A stretch of DNA of 64,000 nucleotides, taken from positions 4,023,764 to 4,087,763 of the forward strand of contig OZ025241.1 in assembly GCA_964019155.1 (NCBI GenBank), in the 5' to 3' direction. How positions within the stretch are numbered: position 1 is the stretch's first letter; every line of letters starts with the position of its first letter. This document shows positions 13,201-24,397 of the stretch, piece by piece. The notes under the pieces were generated by a model, which saw only the letters and a program-made list of their open reading frames with translations, made no database searches and was not told where the DNA came from. This DNA comes from Osedax fenrisi. Its lineage: Eukaryota > Annelida > Polychaeta > Sabellida > Siboglinidae. The position numbers and the translations under genes are program-made.

Positions 13201-13616
13201 ATAAAATAAATATCAAACGTTCGCAATACATAAGATTAAGATAGAATTAGATAATATTAACATGATATATCTTACATAAAGATATTGAATTTACGAATTA
13301 CATGGAACGGTTACATGCTATAGCATGTATATAAGCATATATACGTATATCATTCTTGTTCTATAATTCATAGTGAACAGACGTGTATTTTCTATTCAAT
13401 AATATTCTATTGTTAAACTTGCACTATAGAATTCTATAGATTCGTTTGCTGATGTAATCATAGTTAAATTTATCATAATATTATATAAATACTACATTGA
13501 TATACTGGACATTCAATTTAGAATATCTTCAGCACCCACCGACCGGAGGACCTCCGTCTGGTCTATGCTCATTGGTAGTCTGTAAAGTCTACCATAATCA
13601 AAGTTTAGTAAACATT

Positions 13617-14240
13617 ATGTCACCTAGAAAAAAAACTAATAAAAGTAATAAAGGAAATGAAACCATAGATATGTTAATGGAAATAATTAATAATCAAAAA
13701 AATATAATTATTAATCAAAATAAAATAATTAATGATTTAAATGATAAATTTGATAGTAATAAAATACTTCTAGAGAATATAAATTCTAACATAAATAATC
13801 AATTTAAAATTAATAATAACAAAACTTTTGCTGATATCACAAAAAAAAATATTGAGCAAACAATAAAAAAAAATTTAACTAATACTATAAATAAAACTTT
13901 AATAACAAATAATAATAATATTGATAAAACCAAAACTATAATTTTATATAATTTAAAATCAATAGATGATAATTATATCAATAGATATAATGATGAAAAG
14001 AATAAAATAAATAAAATAATAAACATACTTGATATAGACAATATTAAAATAAATAAATTTCATAGAATTGGTAAATATATAGAAGGTCAACATTCAAGAC
14101 CATTAAAACTCATTCTAGAAACTCAACTTCAGAAGGAGGAATTTATTAAAAATGCTTACAAATTAAAAAATACTGATTTAAACCATATAGGGATATCAAT
14201 AGAATATTCATTTGAACAACTACAAGAAATAAAGATCTAA
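13617..14240 (+). CDS. LINE ORF1 protein (RNA-binding, RRM-like)
   Basis: 207 aa from ATG 13617 (MSPRKKTNK). The N-terminus is basic. A coiled-coil-like Asn/Ile/Lys segment runs from about 20 to 80, then an RRM-like part with IILYNLKS (RNP2-like) and FHRIGKY..RPLKLIL. This matches ORF1p of LINEs, which coats the element RNA. A +1 shift near 14228 would extend it through KDLKQEAKNKSSS, which resembles the usual ORF1 end, so the stop at 14240 is probably a frameshift product. Confidence 0.65.
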   Translation: MSPRKKTNKSNKGNETIDMLMEIINNQKNIIINQNKIINDLNDKFDSNKILLENINSNINNQFKINNNKTFADITKKNIEQTIKKNLTNTINKTLITNNNNIDKTKTIILYNLKSIDDNYINRYNDEKNKINKIINILDIDNIKINKFHRIGKYIEGQHSRPLKLILETQLQKEEFIKNAYKLKNTDLNHIGISIEYSFEQLQEIKI

Positions 14241-14321
14241 AACAAGAGGCTAAAAATAAATCTTCCAGTGATACAAAATATAAAGTAATAACCCTAAATA
14301 ATAAATTTAAAATAATTTGTT

Positions 14322-16112
14322 GTGATAATTATGAATATCTCAATTTTATCATATTTACATTTTAATATACGTAGTCTTAATAAGAACTTTGATAAATTAA
14401 AAATTCTTATCAATAATCAAAAAATAAAACCAAATTGTATATGTCTTACTGAAACTTGGTTAAATGAAAGTAATAATACAAATTTAGATATATATGGATA
14501 TGAACTAATACAATTAAATAGAGAAAATAAAAATAAAAAACGTGGTGGTGGTGTCGCTATATATATTGACATATCACTAAACTATATCATTATGAATCAA
14601 TTATTAATAAAAATTCAAGACTCAGTAGAAATACTGACTATAAAAATTTTAATAAAAAACAATCAACATTTACTATCAACTATATACAGAAGCCCATCAT
14701 ATAATGTAGATACATTCATTGATCTATTTTATAATACCTTTAATAATATAAATAACAAAATATTTATATTAGGTGACCTCAATATAAATATACTTTCTGA
14801 CAATATATATACTAACAAATTTAAAGATAATCTAGAAATACTTGGTTTTAAATCTATTATTAAAAATTATACAAGAATCAATAAAAATAACAATAATACC
14901 TTAATCGACCTATTATTAACTAATGTAACTAATATTAAAACATCTGGTGTATTGGTAAGTGATATCACTGATCATTTCCCGATATATTTTCAATATTCTA
15001 TAAAAAATCAATGTAAGTTAAAAAATACTATCAAAATATATAAAAGACAAACAAAAACAAAAAATATTAATAAATTAATGGAAATATTAAAAAATGAAAA
15101 ATGGATAGATGTTTTATCAAACAATGACCCAAATGAATCTTATGCTAAATTTATTAATATATATGAAAACATTGTTGATCAATCAATGCCAATAATAGAT
15201 AAAATTATTAAAATAAAAACTGAAAATAAGTGGATGACTGGTGATATTAAAAGAGATATACACACTAAAAATAATTTATATAAAATTTATATAAAAAATA
15301 GGAAAAATGATATACTGGTTAAATATAAACATATAAAAAATATCATTGCTAATAAAATAAAAATTGCTAAAAAAATTTTTTTTTCTAATGATATCAAAAA
15401 TGCAAATACTTCAAAAAAAAAATGGAAAATAATTAATAATAGGTTAAATAGAAAAAATCACAATACATTACCAAATAATTTTATAAATACAAATAACAAA
15501 GTATTTAATAAGCCTTTAGATATAGCTAATGGATTTAATGAATACTTCATAAACACTATTGAACAATTGAATAGTCAATTCAATCAAGTAAATAATAATT
15601 CTGTTTTAGACAGTATAAAAACTAACAAAAATACAATATTCCTTACACCAGTTACAGATAAAGAAATAATTAATATAATTGCCCTAAAGGAACATAAACA
15701 TTCATTAGATATAAATAAAATAAATATGTATATTTTAGATATATCAAAATCATATATAATTCAGCCATTAAAGCATATTTTCAATCTATCAATTAATAAA
15801 GGAATTTTTCCTGATAAAATGAAAATAGCTATCATAAAACCTATACATAAAAAAAAAAGTAAAAACAATTTTGAAAATTACAGACCCATTTCACTATTAC
15901 CTCAAATATCAAAAATACTTGAAAAATTAATATATAATAGATTAGAACATTTTATAAATAAACATAAATTAATATCAAATAATCAATACGGATATCAAAG
16001 AAATAAAAATACTATAGATGCAATAACTGAATTCTATACAAACATATTAAATAACAAAGAAAATAATAAAAAAAACAAATACAATATTTTTAGACCTATC
16101 AAAAGCATTTGA
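14322..16112 (+). CDS. LINE ORF2, endonuclease and N-terminal reverse transcriptase
   Basis: 596 aa. Endonuclease motifs: FNIRSLNKNFDKL, CLTETWL, RGGGVAIYI, TIYRSPS, LGDLNINIL and SDITDHFPI (catalytic E, D/N and H blocks of APE endonucleases). After a Lys-rich linker, RT begins with AIIKPIHKK, FENYRPISLLPQISKILEK and NQYGYQRNKNT. The frame is lost in an A-run near 16070-16090, just before FLDLSKAFD, so ORF2 continues in the next frame at 16114. The enzyme nicks target DNA and copies the element RNA there. Confidence 0.8.
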   Translation: MIIMNISILSYLHFNIRSLNKNFDKLKILINNQKIKPNCICLTETWLNESNNTNLDIYGYELIQLNRENKNKKRGGGVAIYIDISLNYIIMNQLLIKIQDSVEILTIKILIKNNQHLLSTIYRSPSYNVDTFIDLFYNTFNNINNKIFILGDLNINILSDNIYTNKFKDNLEILGFKSIIKNYTRINKNNNNTLIDLLLTNVTNIKTSGVLVSDITDHFPIYFQYSIKNQCKLKNTIKIYKRQTKTKNINKLMEILKNEKWIDVLSNNDPNESYAKFINIYENIVDQSMPIIDKIIKIKTENKWMTGDIKRDIHTKNNLYKIYIKNRKNDILVKYKHIKNIIANKIKIAKKIFFSNDIKNANTSKKKWKIINNRLNRKNHNTLPNNFINTNNKVFNKPLDIANGFNEYFINTIEQLNSQFNQVNNNSVLDSIKTNKNTIFLTPVTDKEIINIIALKEHKHSLDINKINMYILDISKSYIIQPLKHIFNLSINKGIFPDKMKIAIIKPIHKKKSKNNFENYRPISLLPQISKILEKLIYNRLEHFINKHKLISNNQYGYQRNKNTIDAITEFYTNILNNKENNKKNKYNIFRPIKSI

Positions 16113-16113
16113 T

Positions 16114-16470
16114 ATGTTAGACCATAATATTCTATTTAACAAATTAGAAAAATATGGTATCAGAGGTCATGCCTTAAATTTAATTAAAAGCTACCTATTA
16201 AATAGAGGTCAAATAACTTCTATTGATAATAAGTTATCTGATATATTAATAAGTAATATAGGAGTTCCACAGGGTTCAGTTCTGGGACCATTGCTATTCA
16301 TTATTTATATAAATGATATAACACTATTAACAGAAAATGATATAAATATAACCACTATTTTATTTGCTGATGATACATCAGTTAGTGTTTCAGCCAATAA
16401 AATAAGTGTTTTAATAAATGATACAAAAAAAATATTAGATAAATTAGAAATATGGTTTAAAAAAAATTAA
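16114..16470 (+). CDS. LINE ORF2 continued, RT palm
   Basis: Contains LDHNILFNKLEKYGI, GVPQGSVLGPLLFIIYIND and the catalytic LFADDTSV. It ends at a poly-A frameshift (about 16458-16468), after which ORF2 continues in another frame as KLIVNTEKTKIIIF. The RT catalytic Asp pair is intact. Confidence 0.8.
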   Translation: MLDHNILFNKLEKYGIRGHALNLIKSYLLNRGQITSIDNKLSDILISNIGVPQGSVLGPLLFIIYINDITLLTENDINITTILFADDTSVSVSANKISVLINDTKKILDKLEIWFKKN

Positions 16471-17200
16471 TAAATTAATAGTAAATACTGAAAAAACCAA
16501 AATAATAATTTTTTTTAAAACACGTGAATTTTCGAATTTTAATATTGACTACGCTATATACAATCAACAAATACAAATAATAGATAAATATAAATTTCTA
16601 GGTATTATAATAGATACTAAACTAAATTTTAAAACATATATATTATCAATAAAAAAAAAAATCTTACAAATAACTTATATGATTAGAAAATTTTCTAATG
16701 AATTACCACATCATATTCTTATGTTACTATATAATTCACTTTTTTTATCTAATCTTCATTATGGGATAGAAATATGGGGCAACAATTATAGTAATATAAT
16801 AAAACCTCTATATAATATACAAAAAAAAATACTTAAAATAATATATCTTAAAAAAACTAATACAACCTATAATTCACAATATACAAATAAAGATATACAA
16901 CCCCTACCCATATACACAAACACACTTACTATAAAGCAAATCACTGAATATAAAACATTATGTTACATGTATAAAAATAAAAATAGATTCAAAAATAACA
17001 TTAATAAAAACAATAACTATAATCTAAGAAATAACAATGAATATGAAATAAAAAATAAAAAATTTACTTTAACAAATAATAGTTTATTAATAGTTGGAAT
17101 TAAATTATGGAATAAACTAGATGAAAATATAAAAAAAAGTAAAAACATTAACATATTTAAAAGAAAAATAAAAAAAATACTTATTTCAGAGAATAATTAA
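16470..17200 (+). CDS. LINE ORF2 C-terminal part (RT thumb and tail)
   Basis: After the shift: NTEKTKIIIF, YKFLGIIIDTKLNF, then MIRKFSNELPHH, LHYGIEIWGNN and GIKLWNKLDENIKK, matching the usual LINE tail (FLG.ID, YG.E.WG, LWN.L). It stops at 17200. A 3' UTR of about 160 bp follows. Confidence 0.75.
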
Positions 17201-17399
17201 AGATATAAGATGAAGAGAAAGAAGAGGATGGCAGCCTTTATAAAAGTCGATGACTTACTGGTAGCCTTTTGGAGAAATTTTTGTTTTTATTATAGCTATT
17301 ATATTATTATTATTATGATTTGTTAATCAAACATATATGTAATACTCCAATAAATTTGTTTCATTCATTCATTCATTCATATAAGATAATAATAAAAAT

Positions 17400-18600
17400 G
17401 ACAATAAATTAAGTAATAGATTGCATAATAGATAAGTATCTATTAAAATTAATGTTATTTATACGAGATTTGAAACAGTTCAAGGATGGAGAATGAACTG
17501 TTTCATAATCAAGATTATTCCATATATTTATTATACGGTTATTTAGATAGTTCATATGTACATTTGTTCGTGACTTACAAGCCAGGAGTTTTAAGTCATG
17601 GCCACGTGTTCTAGAATTTTTCTTGGTAAAATATAATATTTCAGAGTAGTCAACCTTGCATAGATTATTAACTAGTTTGAATTTCATAATCAAGTCATTG
17701 TGAATACGCCGTAGTTCGAGAGATTTTAGTCCAAGGTAGGTTAGTCGTTCATTATAATTAGTATATTTTAGTCCACAAGTACCAAATAGTCTCCTTGTGA
17801 ATAATCTTTGAACACTTTCGAGCTTGTCGGTTAGTCCATTGTAACGTCTTACTTTAAGACCAGGATTCCAAACAGTTGTGGCAAATTCTAATGTTGGCCG
17901 AGCATATGTAATATAAGCCTTTAAAAGCATTGTAACATCGCTAGTTATAAAGCATCTAAATAAATTATTAATAGTCATTAGAGCACATCTACAACACTCT
18001 ATTACATGCTTATCAAAATATAAACAATTATCAAATATTATACCTAGATCTTTATTTGAAATACAGTTATTAATAAGTTTGTTTTCTATATAATATGTTG
18101 GTACTAGAATGTTATTTAATGACATTAGATTGGTTTTATTTGGTGCTATATCAAGTTGCCAGTTTTTGCTCCATAATAGAAATGAGTTAATTGCTAATTG
18201 CATCAGTTTTCTATCCGATAGGTTATTAGATTGTAGATGTATTTTAGTGTCATCTGCAAATAAATCTATTTTAATTTTATCAGAGAATATATTAGTTATA
18301 TCATTAATAAAAATTATGAAAAGTAAAGGTCCAATAACTAAACGTTGGGGCACACCTGATAGTACATTTTTGAATTTGGAATACGAGTGATTTATTTTTA
18401 CAGATTGTTTCCTATTATAATAACTATAGTTAGGAAACATTCGATCCATTTTAATATATTACCAGCTATACCTATATCTTTTAATTTTATTAATAGTTTT
18501 ATATGCGATACTTTATCAAACGCTTTTTTGAAATCAAAATAAACAATATCAATATATTTGTTATCATTTATGGCAGAGGTCCATTTATTTAGGCACATTT
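17400..18600 (-). mobile_element. 5'-truncated CR1/Jockey-like LINE, RT part
   Basis: Minus-strand frames at 18398-18598 (YFDFKKAFDKVSH) and 17409-18449 (VLSGVPQRLVIGPLLFIIF, LFADDTKIHL, LKAYITYARPTLEFATTVWN, then IINIWNNLD). SGVPQRLVIGP replaces the usual SGVPQGSVLGP. One frameshift lies near 18420. It is a different family from the plus-strand LINE next to it, and the two lie tail-to-tail around 17385-17400. Confidence 0.8.
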
Positions 18601-18940
18601 ATATGTTATATTGATTTGTTTTATAAGTTCCCAGATTATTATATATTATATATACTCATTATTTATTAATTATATAGATATTATATTACAATTAAATAGA
18701 TTATTTTATTTAAAATGAGTACAAGCTGTATATTTTTAAATATTTATTTTAAATGATATTTTTTTTAATATTTTATTAAGTGTTTCCGACGATATATGAT
18801 AATTCTAAATCTAAACGTTTCTCAACTCTGATTAATATTAACACATTACTCATGTAGTACCTGTTATGTACAGATATCAATGTTACACACGCTATTCGAA
18901 TTAGCAAAACAGAGAGATTTATGTTCACTAAAGTATATAG

Positions 18941-19148
18941 GAGTGGTTCCCAACCTAAGGACATGAGCAAATTATTAATTTAAAAATGTGTTATCCACAA
19001 ATTTTAATTTTAAAAAATGTTAGTATATTATAATGTAATGCTAATCTAGTTAAAAAATCAAAAAAAATCAAATTGTCATTAGGTCATATTATATTTTGTA
19101 ACTAAGTATTATCAAAAAGGTTAGGGTAAAAAAGGTTGGGAACCAGTG
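18941..19148. mobile_element. hAT-type MITE with perfect 8-bp target duplication
   Basis: Starts GAGTGGTTCCCAACCTAA and ends with the inverse of CACTGGTTCCCAACCTTTT, which is typical of hAT ends. The flanks GTATATAG (18933-18940 and 19149-19156) are identical 8-mers. It is 208 bp with no ORF. A related element is at 29256-29565. Confidence 0.85.
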
Positions 19149-19784
19149 GTATATAGCATGATCAATGTATCAGCACTCATGGTAGATATGGACATCAATA
19201 GAGAATATTAATTCAATAATAGTGCTAAAAGAAATAATAATTATTATAATATAGCCCACTTAATCAAATTAAATTAAATTAAAATTATATCCTAAAAAAA
19301 TGTATTAACCAATTGATTAGTGAATAATGTCGGAAGAATACGTTTAATTTAGAACCTGAAATATCACTAGCGAACAGATCTTCACTCTAAGAATTAAAGC
19401 CGAAAAATAACTATATCATTAACAAACTCAATATATATACAATATGATACATTAATTTTTTTTAAAAGTACTATAGAATTACAAATACGTAGATTTTAAT
19501 ACGGAATTAGTGAATAATTTACATATATGTAAGTATACTCAACATATATATAACACTTATTTATATAACACTTATTTTTAATTTTAATGACAGAAATGTA
19601 TATAAAACTCATTAAGTACAATGTAATTCGATGGGAAAATAAGTGAATGGTACAGAACAAAAAAACGGGTAAGACGTGCCTAATGAAACTACGTTACATT
19701 TACCATTACAATTATAATATGCTACTATTATAATTACATTTTACCTTTTACCTATACCATGACCTAAGTTCACCCAGTAAACCA

Positions 19785-20270
19785 TAACAGCAGATTTAAA
19801 TACTTATTAACGAAGTTTATAAATCAATTTAAATCAGATTTTCGAACATTCTTATAAGAATAAATATATTTATTAAATATATTTAAAATCTGATTTGATT
19901 CAACCGATTTAAACGTTTTTAAAACATATATCTACTGATTTAATTCTGATTTAATAATCTCCACATATAAGATATATTTTCCCAGCAAATAATAATAGCA
20001 GATTTAAATACTATTTAAAACAGTAATAAATGTTGACAGATTTAAATATTTATTAAAACAGATTTGAATATATAGGATATTAAGATATCGGTGATTATTA
20101 AATCAGAATTAAATCAGGCTTTAATAAATAATTATTAAAGCAGTAGAAAGTCATTTTAAAAACGTTTAAATCAGTTGAATTAAAACGGGTATTCAAAATA
20201 TTCGAAAATCTGATTAAATGTCTTTATAAACTTCTTTAATAAGTATTTAAATCTGCTGTTATGGTTTGAT
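19785..20270. mobile_element. long-inverted-repeat (foldback) element
   Basis: The left arm from AAACCATAACAGCAGATTTA is repeated inverted at 20205-20265 with few mismatches. Inner segments (AAACGTTTTTAAAAC, GATTTAAATACT) also pair. The whole 480 bp can fold on itself. No ORF. Confidence 0.7.
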
Positions 20271-20284
20271 AGGTGATATAGGGG

Positions 20285-20885
20285 CGCCATCATGGATTTT
20301 GAAACAACTTCTCGCCATCTACTTCTATCGTCTGTCAACCTTAACGATTCAGACGCACTTAAGTTGGTCCATTCTTCTACGTTATGCTCCCACCTTTTAC
20401 GCTGATTACCCGTTTGCTACAACCTCTCACTTTACACTATAGAATAGTTTTAGAAAGTCTGTTGAACATGTTACATTTTAGCTTTCTTTTCTTAACTGTC
20501 GAAAGTAATTCCTCTTATTGGCCAATTTCTAACTTTATTCTACTCCTCACTTCCTCATTAGTAATATAATCAGTGTAATTAATATCGAGGAATCTCATGA
20601 AATAACTTATTTCATTGCTTGGATTTTCGCTGTAGATCTGCGGTAAGTGTCAGGCGTTCACATTGATAAATAAATACGAATAAAACAAGTGAGAGCATTA
20701 TACTGATTTATCATTTTAACGCTATATTTTTGTCTTTCCATATTGTTTTCAATTTCGTTAATACAGCTACAAGCAATGTTGCTTGTGCAATTCTGCGTCT
20801 TATTTCAGGCCTCGAACCTTCTGTGCTGATTGTGGCACCTAAGTATATGAAGTTATGGACTTCCTCTATAGCCTGATTATAAAAT
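20285..20885 (-). mobile_element. RTE-clade LINE C-terminal remnant
   Basis: The minus strand reads EEVHNFIYLGATISTEGSRP, then IRRRIAQATLLVAVLTKLK, TIWKDKNI, and near the end VEEWTNLSASESLRL..DDRSRW and VSKSMMAP. This is the typical end of RTE reverse transcriptases. Frames are broken in the middle. 5'-truncated. Confidence 0.75.
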
Positions 20886-22677
20886 ATTATGTAATAATTA
20901 CTTAATTATGTCTGATTAGGTTACCTAATTACCTACTGCAGATATCATATCATATGTGCTTAAAGAAACTACGTTACAAGTACAATGATATATAGGCCTG
21001 TAAACCGGTTTACATTCCTATAATTAACAAAACATCACTCAGCAAACATATCCCAAAATACAATTAATAAATAACCAGACGTGATTTTACTGCACATCGT
21101 GGATGTCTTGATAAGTTAAAATACGCAACCACATATAAATAGAAATGGTCATAGATAAAGAGATTTCAACCCAAATAAAATCTTAACAACTTATATCATA
21201 AAATAACAATTTAGTTTCATATACATAGATTACCTAAAAGTAGTCAAGTTGTGAGCGATTCCATTTATACATATAGCGAACGGGTCAAGACACATACAAC
21301 AACTTTCAAGTCATCTGTTAGAGTAGAATCACATCACCGATTTTCTCTTCATGATTCGACTGGATGTTGAAGCAAATATGAAGTAGATAAACCACGAAAT
21401 ATCTTATATATTGTTCAAGCCGAATGCAACCCAAAGTAGAGGTCCGAAATACTTTCTTTACCATGGTAGTGAGAATATCACTGCAGTAAGAAATAATGTT
21501 ATTCACTAACATTTTTATAAACAAACATTATTATAATACAATTTAAATACATTGAAAATGTTTTAAAATAAATAGACAAAGATACTCTTCTTAAATCGGA
21601 CGAAATGCAATCTTCGATATCGTTCATACAGGTAAAAACAACATACATCGAAACGTATAAATACTCTCATCTTTCGTTTGAGAAAATAAAAAACTTTTCG
21701 AAATATATGCGTATACGATATGCACTAAAAGATGTATATGTTCCAGAACAAACGGAATATTCTCAAAGAAAAAGCATTAAAATGCAAGTGATGTATTAAC
21801 AAATGTTGATATTCTTTATAAATAGTAAACGAAATCAGTGCTAATGTAATTACTTTATTTTAGTCGATAACTCACTCTATTATAGCTTATAATTTGTTTC
21901 CAAACTTCTCGTTCCATCATTACATTTGGAAATGTTGTCAATGTTCTCGAGGCCGCAATTGTTTTAGAGAAGTCAATACATATAAGGCTAACTACATCTA
22001 TTTTGTGTACCTATTGTTGGCGTTGGTGTACATATAATTAAATTAATAGCTTGCTTTATATCAACATAGGTACAACCTACACATACCTACACATACCTAC
22101 ACTGACACGCCAATCGTAACATGTTAATATGAATTTCTTTTAAATATGTTTTAACTTATTTCAGAATTGTACTTGTATTTTATTGTAAATACTGTTATTC
22201 TATGAGAAATTGATTAACATATCTTTAGTATTATTCTATATGAATTAAGTATTATATACTTGTTAATTCTGTCAATACCCTTTTGTAATATCACAATAAA
22301 ATGAGTGACTTTATATTATGACTTGTATCCAATAGTGAAAATTCAATTCAAATAATATACGCAACTTTCAATAAAATAAGTAATATGTAGGATTATAACA
22401 TATTAATAGTATATTACACAATCAATTAACAAAATATAAGATCTAATAATTTATTAATTGGTATAATAACATTAATTAAATTTAACAAAACTCTAAATAC
22501 GACATTAAACAGCTATACGAATAATTTTTATAATTTTAATAGTTGAACAATTATCTAGGTTAATAATTTATATTTAATACATGATACCTTACAGTACGAT
22601 ATCAAAAATGATGATTAGCATATTATATAGTATTACACAGCTGTTTCATTATATGGATCGTGAATTATGGCTAGTAT

Positions 22678-22680
<3 letters not shown>
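20885..22680. other. AT-rich spacer without a supported gene
   Basis: Open frames of 64-68 aa near 21318-21524 (-) and 21605-21799 (+) have no recognisable motif and no splice-phase support. A short CTACACATAC tandem lies near 22070-22100. Nothing else is seen. Confidence 0.35.
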
Positions 22681-22720
<40 letters not shown>

Positions 22721-22722
22721 TA
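22680..22722. repeat. (TA)n microsatellite
   Basis: About 42 bp of pure TA. Confidence 0.9.
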
Positions 22723-22914
22723 TAGTATCCTAATATTATGGTATGGTATTGCTTAGGTTTTTAAAGAAATATATTCCTTATAAGTTTATTTTTGAAACAT
22801 AAAAACATTATCAACGATGTCCTTCAAAACAAACAACTCTAATCTAGTGATACGACAATTAATCGTTCGTTAACGAACATTCGCTACCGGCTACGATAGA
22901 GAGATATACCGCTA

Positions 22915-23085
22915 ACAATGACCTCCCCCCACCCCCATTGTTATGCGCTATTGTTCCGGTGACTATTATTCCACGCTCGGCATATCATTGTTATCCACGG
23001 CTCTGTTGGCGGGTTGATCTCCTTGAAAAGCTGGCCGGAAGTCAGTTTGACCGCCTTCAGATGGGTGTTCCGCGATGCCTATATG
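22915..23085 (-). other. GC-rich island with a possible short exon
   Basis: On the minus strand, after CATATAG (near 23080), a frame of 37 codons reads AEHPSEGGQTDFRPAFQG and ends in a double stop near 22970. Base composition is exon-like and lies between the cyclase 3' end and a SINE. It could be a terminal exon of an unseen gene or part of a SINE head. Unrecognised. Confidence 0.25.
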
Positions 23086-23114
23086 ATGTAACACGTTATG
23101 TAATTTATGATGAG

Positions 23115-23325
23115 TCTCACAATATTATTTAGAAGTGATCTTATATAATTGTGTATTACTAAATGATCGGCTTTCGTTAAAACCATGGATGCCTTAATAT
23201 AATAGAAGCTTCGAATGTACATTGGTGACATATATGGACATAAGTGAAAACGTCATCTAAGTTTCTGGATGGAATAAAAGATTCCACCAACTAAAAATAA
23301 CAATAATAATATATATATATATATA
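23115..23325 (+). mobile_element. SINE (5'-truncated)
   Basis: Matches 57980-58275 from TTTAGAAGTGATCTTATATA through ACCATGGATGCCTTAA, ATAAGTGAAAACGTCATCTA and CCACCAACTAAAAATAAC, then runs into (TA)n. Confidence 0.8.
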
Positions 23326-23879
23326 TATATATATTTATTCTATTTGATAATTAAGAAGAAGTTATAAATAAAAATGAAATACATATATATATATATATAG
23401 GTTATAGGTTATACCTATAGGTTATATAAATCATATAAGAGTAGGAAATACATATTAGGAAATTATTGATATGATTAGTAGAAGTATTACTATTAGTCAT
23501 TACTTATATATTTTCATAATTTATATACACATTTATTAATTTTTAAATATTTTACTAAATATCTTCAATAATAAGCAACACATATAATCTTTAACTATAA
23601 CTATATATATATATACATTTGTGCAAACTATTTAAAAAATATTATTTAATAATTATTTAATTCTGAATTGTTAGTAATATTTAGAGCATCAGAAAACTAA
23701 TAAGAAATAATATTGTACACATAAAAACTAGTCTTTATAAATATTTGTATTAATGGAAGAAGAAACGGGAGTATTCTCTAAAGATTTATTTGGTAAATGT
23801 TATTGTTAATTAGCAGTTAAGCATGTTGAATAACAACATTAATTCAGATATATCGTATACGAGTAAATAAGCACAAATA

Positions 23880-23881
<2 letters not shown>

Positions 23882-23937
<56 letters not shown>
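23882..23937. repeat. (TA)n microsatellite
   Basis: About 55 bp of pure TA. Confidence 0.9.
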
Positions 23938-23942
<5 letters not shown>

Positions 23943-24334
23943 ATTTGTTAGTTTTGTATAAGGTTATCAAATTGTCTATTATTTGTATCATATTTTGTAT
24001 AATTATTTTCCATTCTCGAATAATTAACCGGATAGAACTAGATACGCTTTGCTTTTTTTCTACCCAGTAGTTCGCTACACCTTATGAGTTATATATATAT
24101 ATATATATTTATATATTATATTAGTACTATATTACTTAATGGTGTTCCTTTTAATATCCAGTAAATAATTATTGAGAACTGTTTAGAAAAAATGAAAATA
24201 TTTGTCATAACTATTGATATTAAATAATGTATATTTACCTTAGAATAGGTCAATGTATAATTTATTTAGAAGAATTTATTCCGGAATATAATTTTAAATG
24301 ATATTGATTAAAAAAACTCAATAGATACGCGCGC

Positions 24335-24340
24335 TTTATT
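24335..24340 (-). terminator. poly(A) signal of the guanylate cyclase gene
   Basis: AATAAA on the minus strand, 58 bp downstream of the stop codon at 24398. Its spacing fits a 3' end of the final exon. Confidence 0.55.
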
Positions 24341-24397
24341 TACCGAGTTGGGTTTATATTTAACTATTTATAAGTTATAATAATTATAAATTATAAG

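Larger units (their letters stand above)
13497..17383 (+). mobile_element. near-complete CR1/L2-like LINE retrotransposon
   Basis: A GC-richer 5' segment (13525-13600) is followed by ORF1 (13617-14240), ORF2 in three frames (14322-17200), and a 3' tail ending in (ATTC)n at 17361-17383. This is a typical non-LTR layout with an APE-type endonuclease and a reverse transcriptase. The coding part is extremely A-rich and codes mostly Lys, Asn and Ile. Single-base frame changes occur near 14228, 16080 and 16460, the last two in A-runs. They may be real decay or indels in the assembly. Confidence 0.85.
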
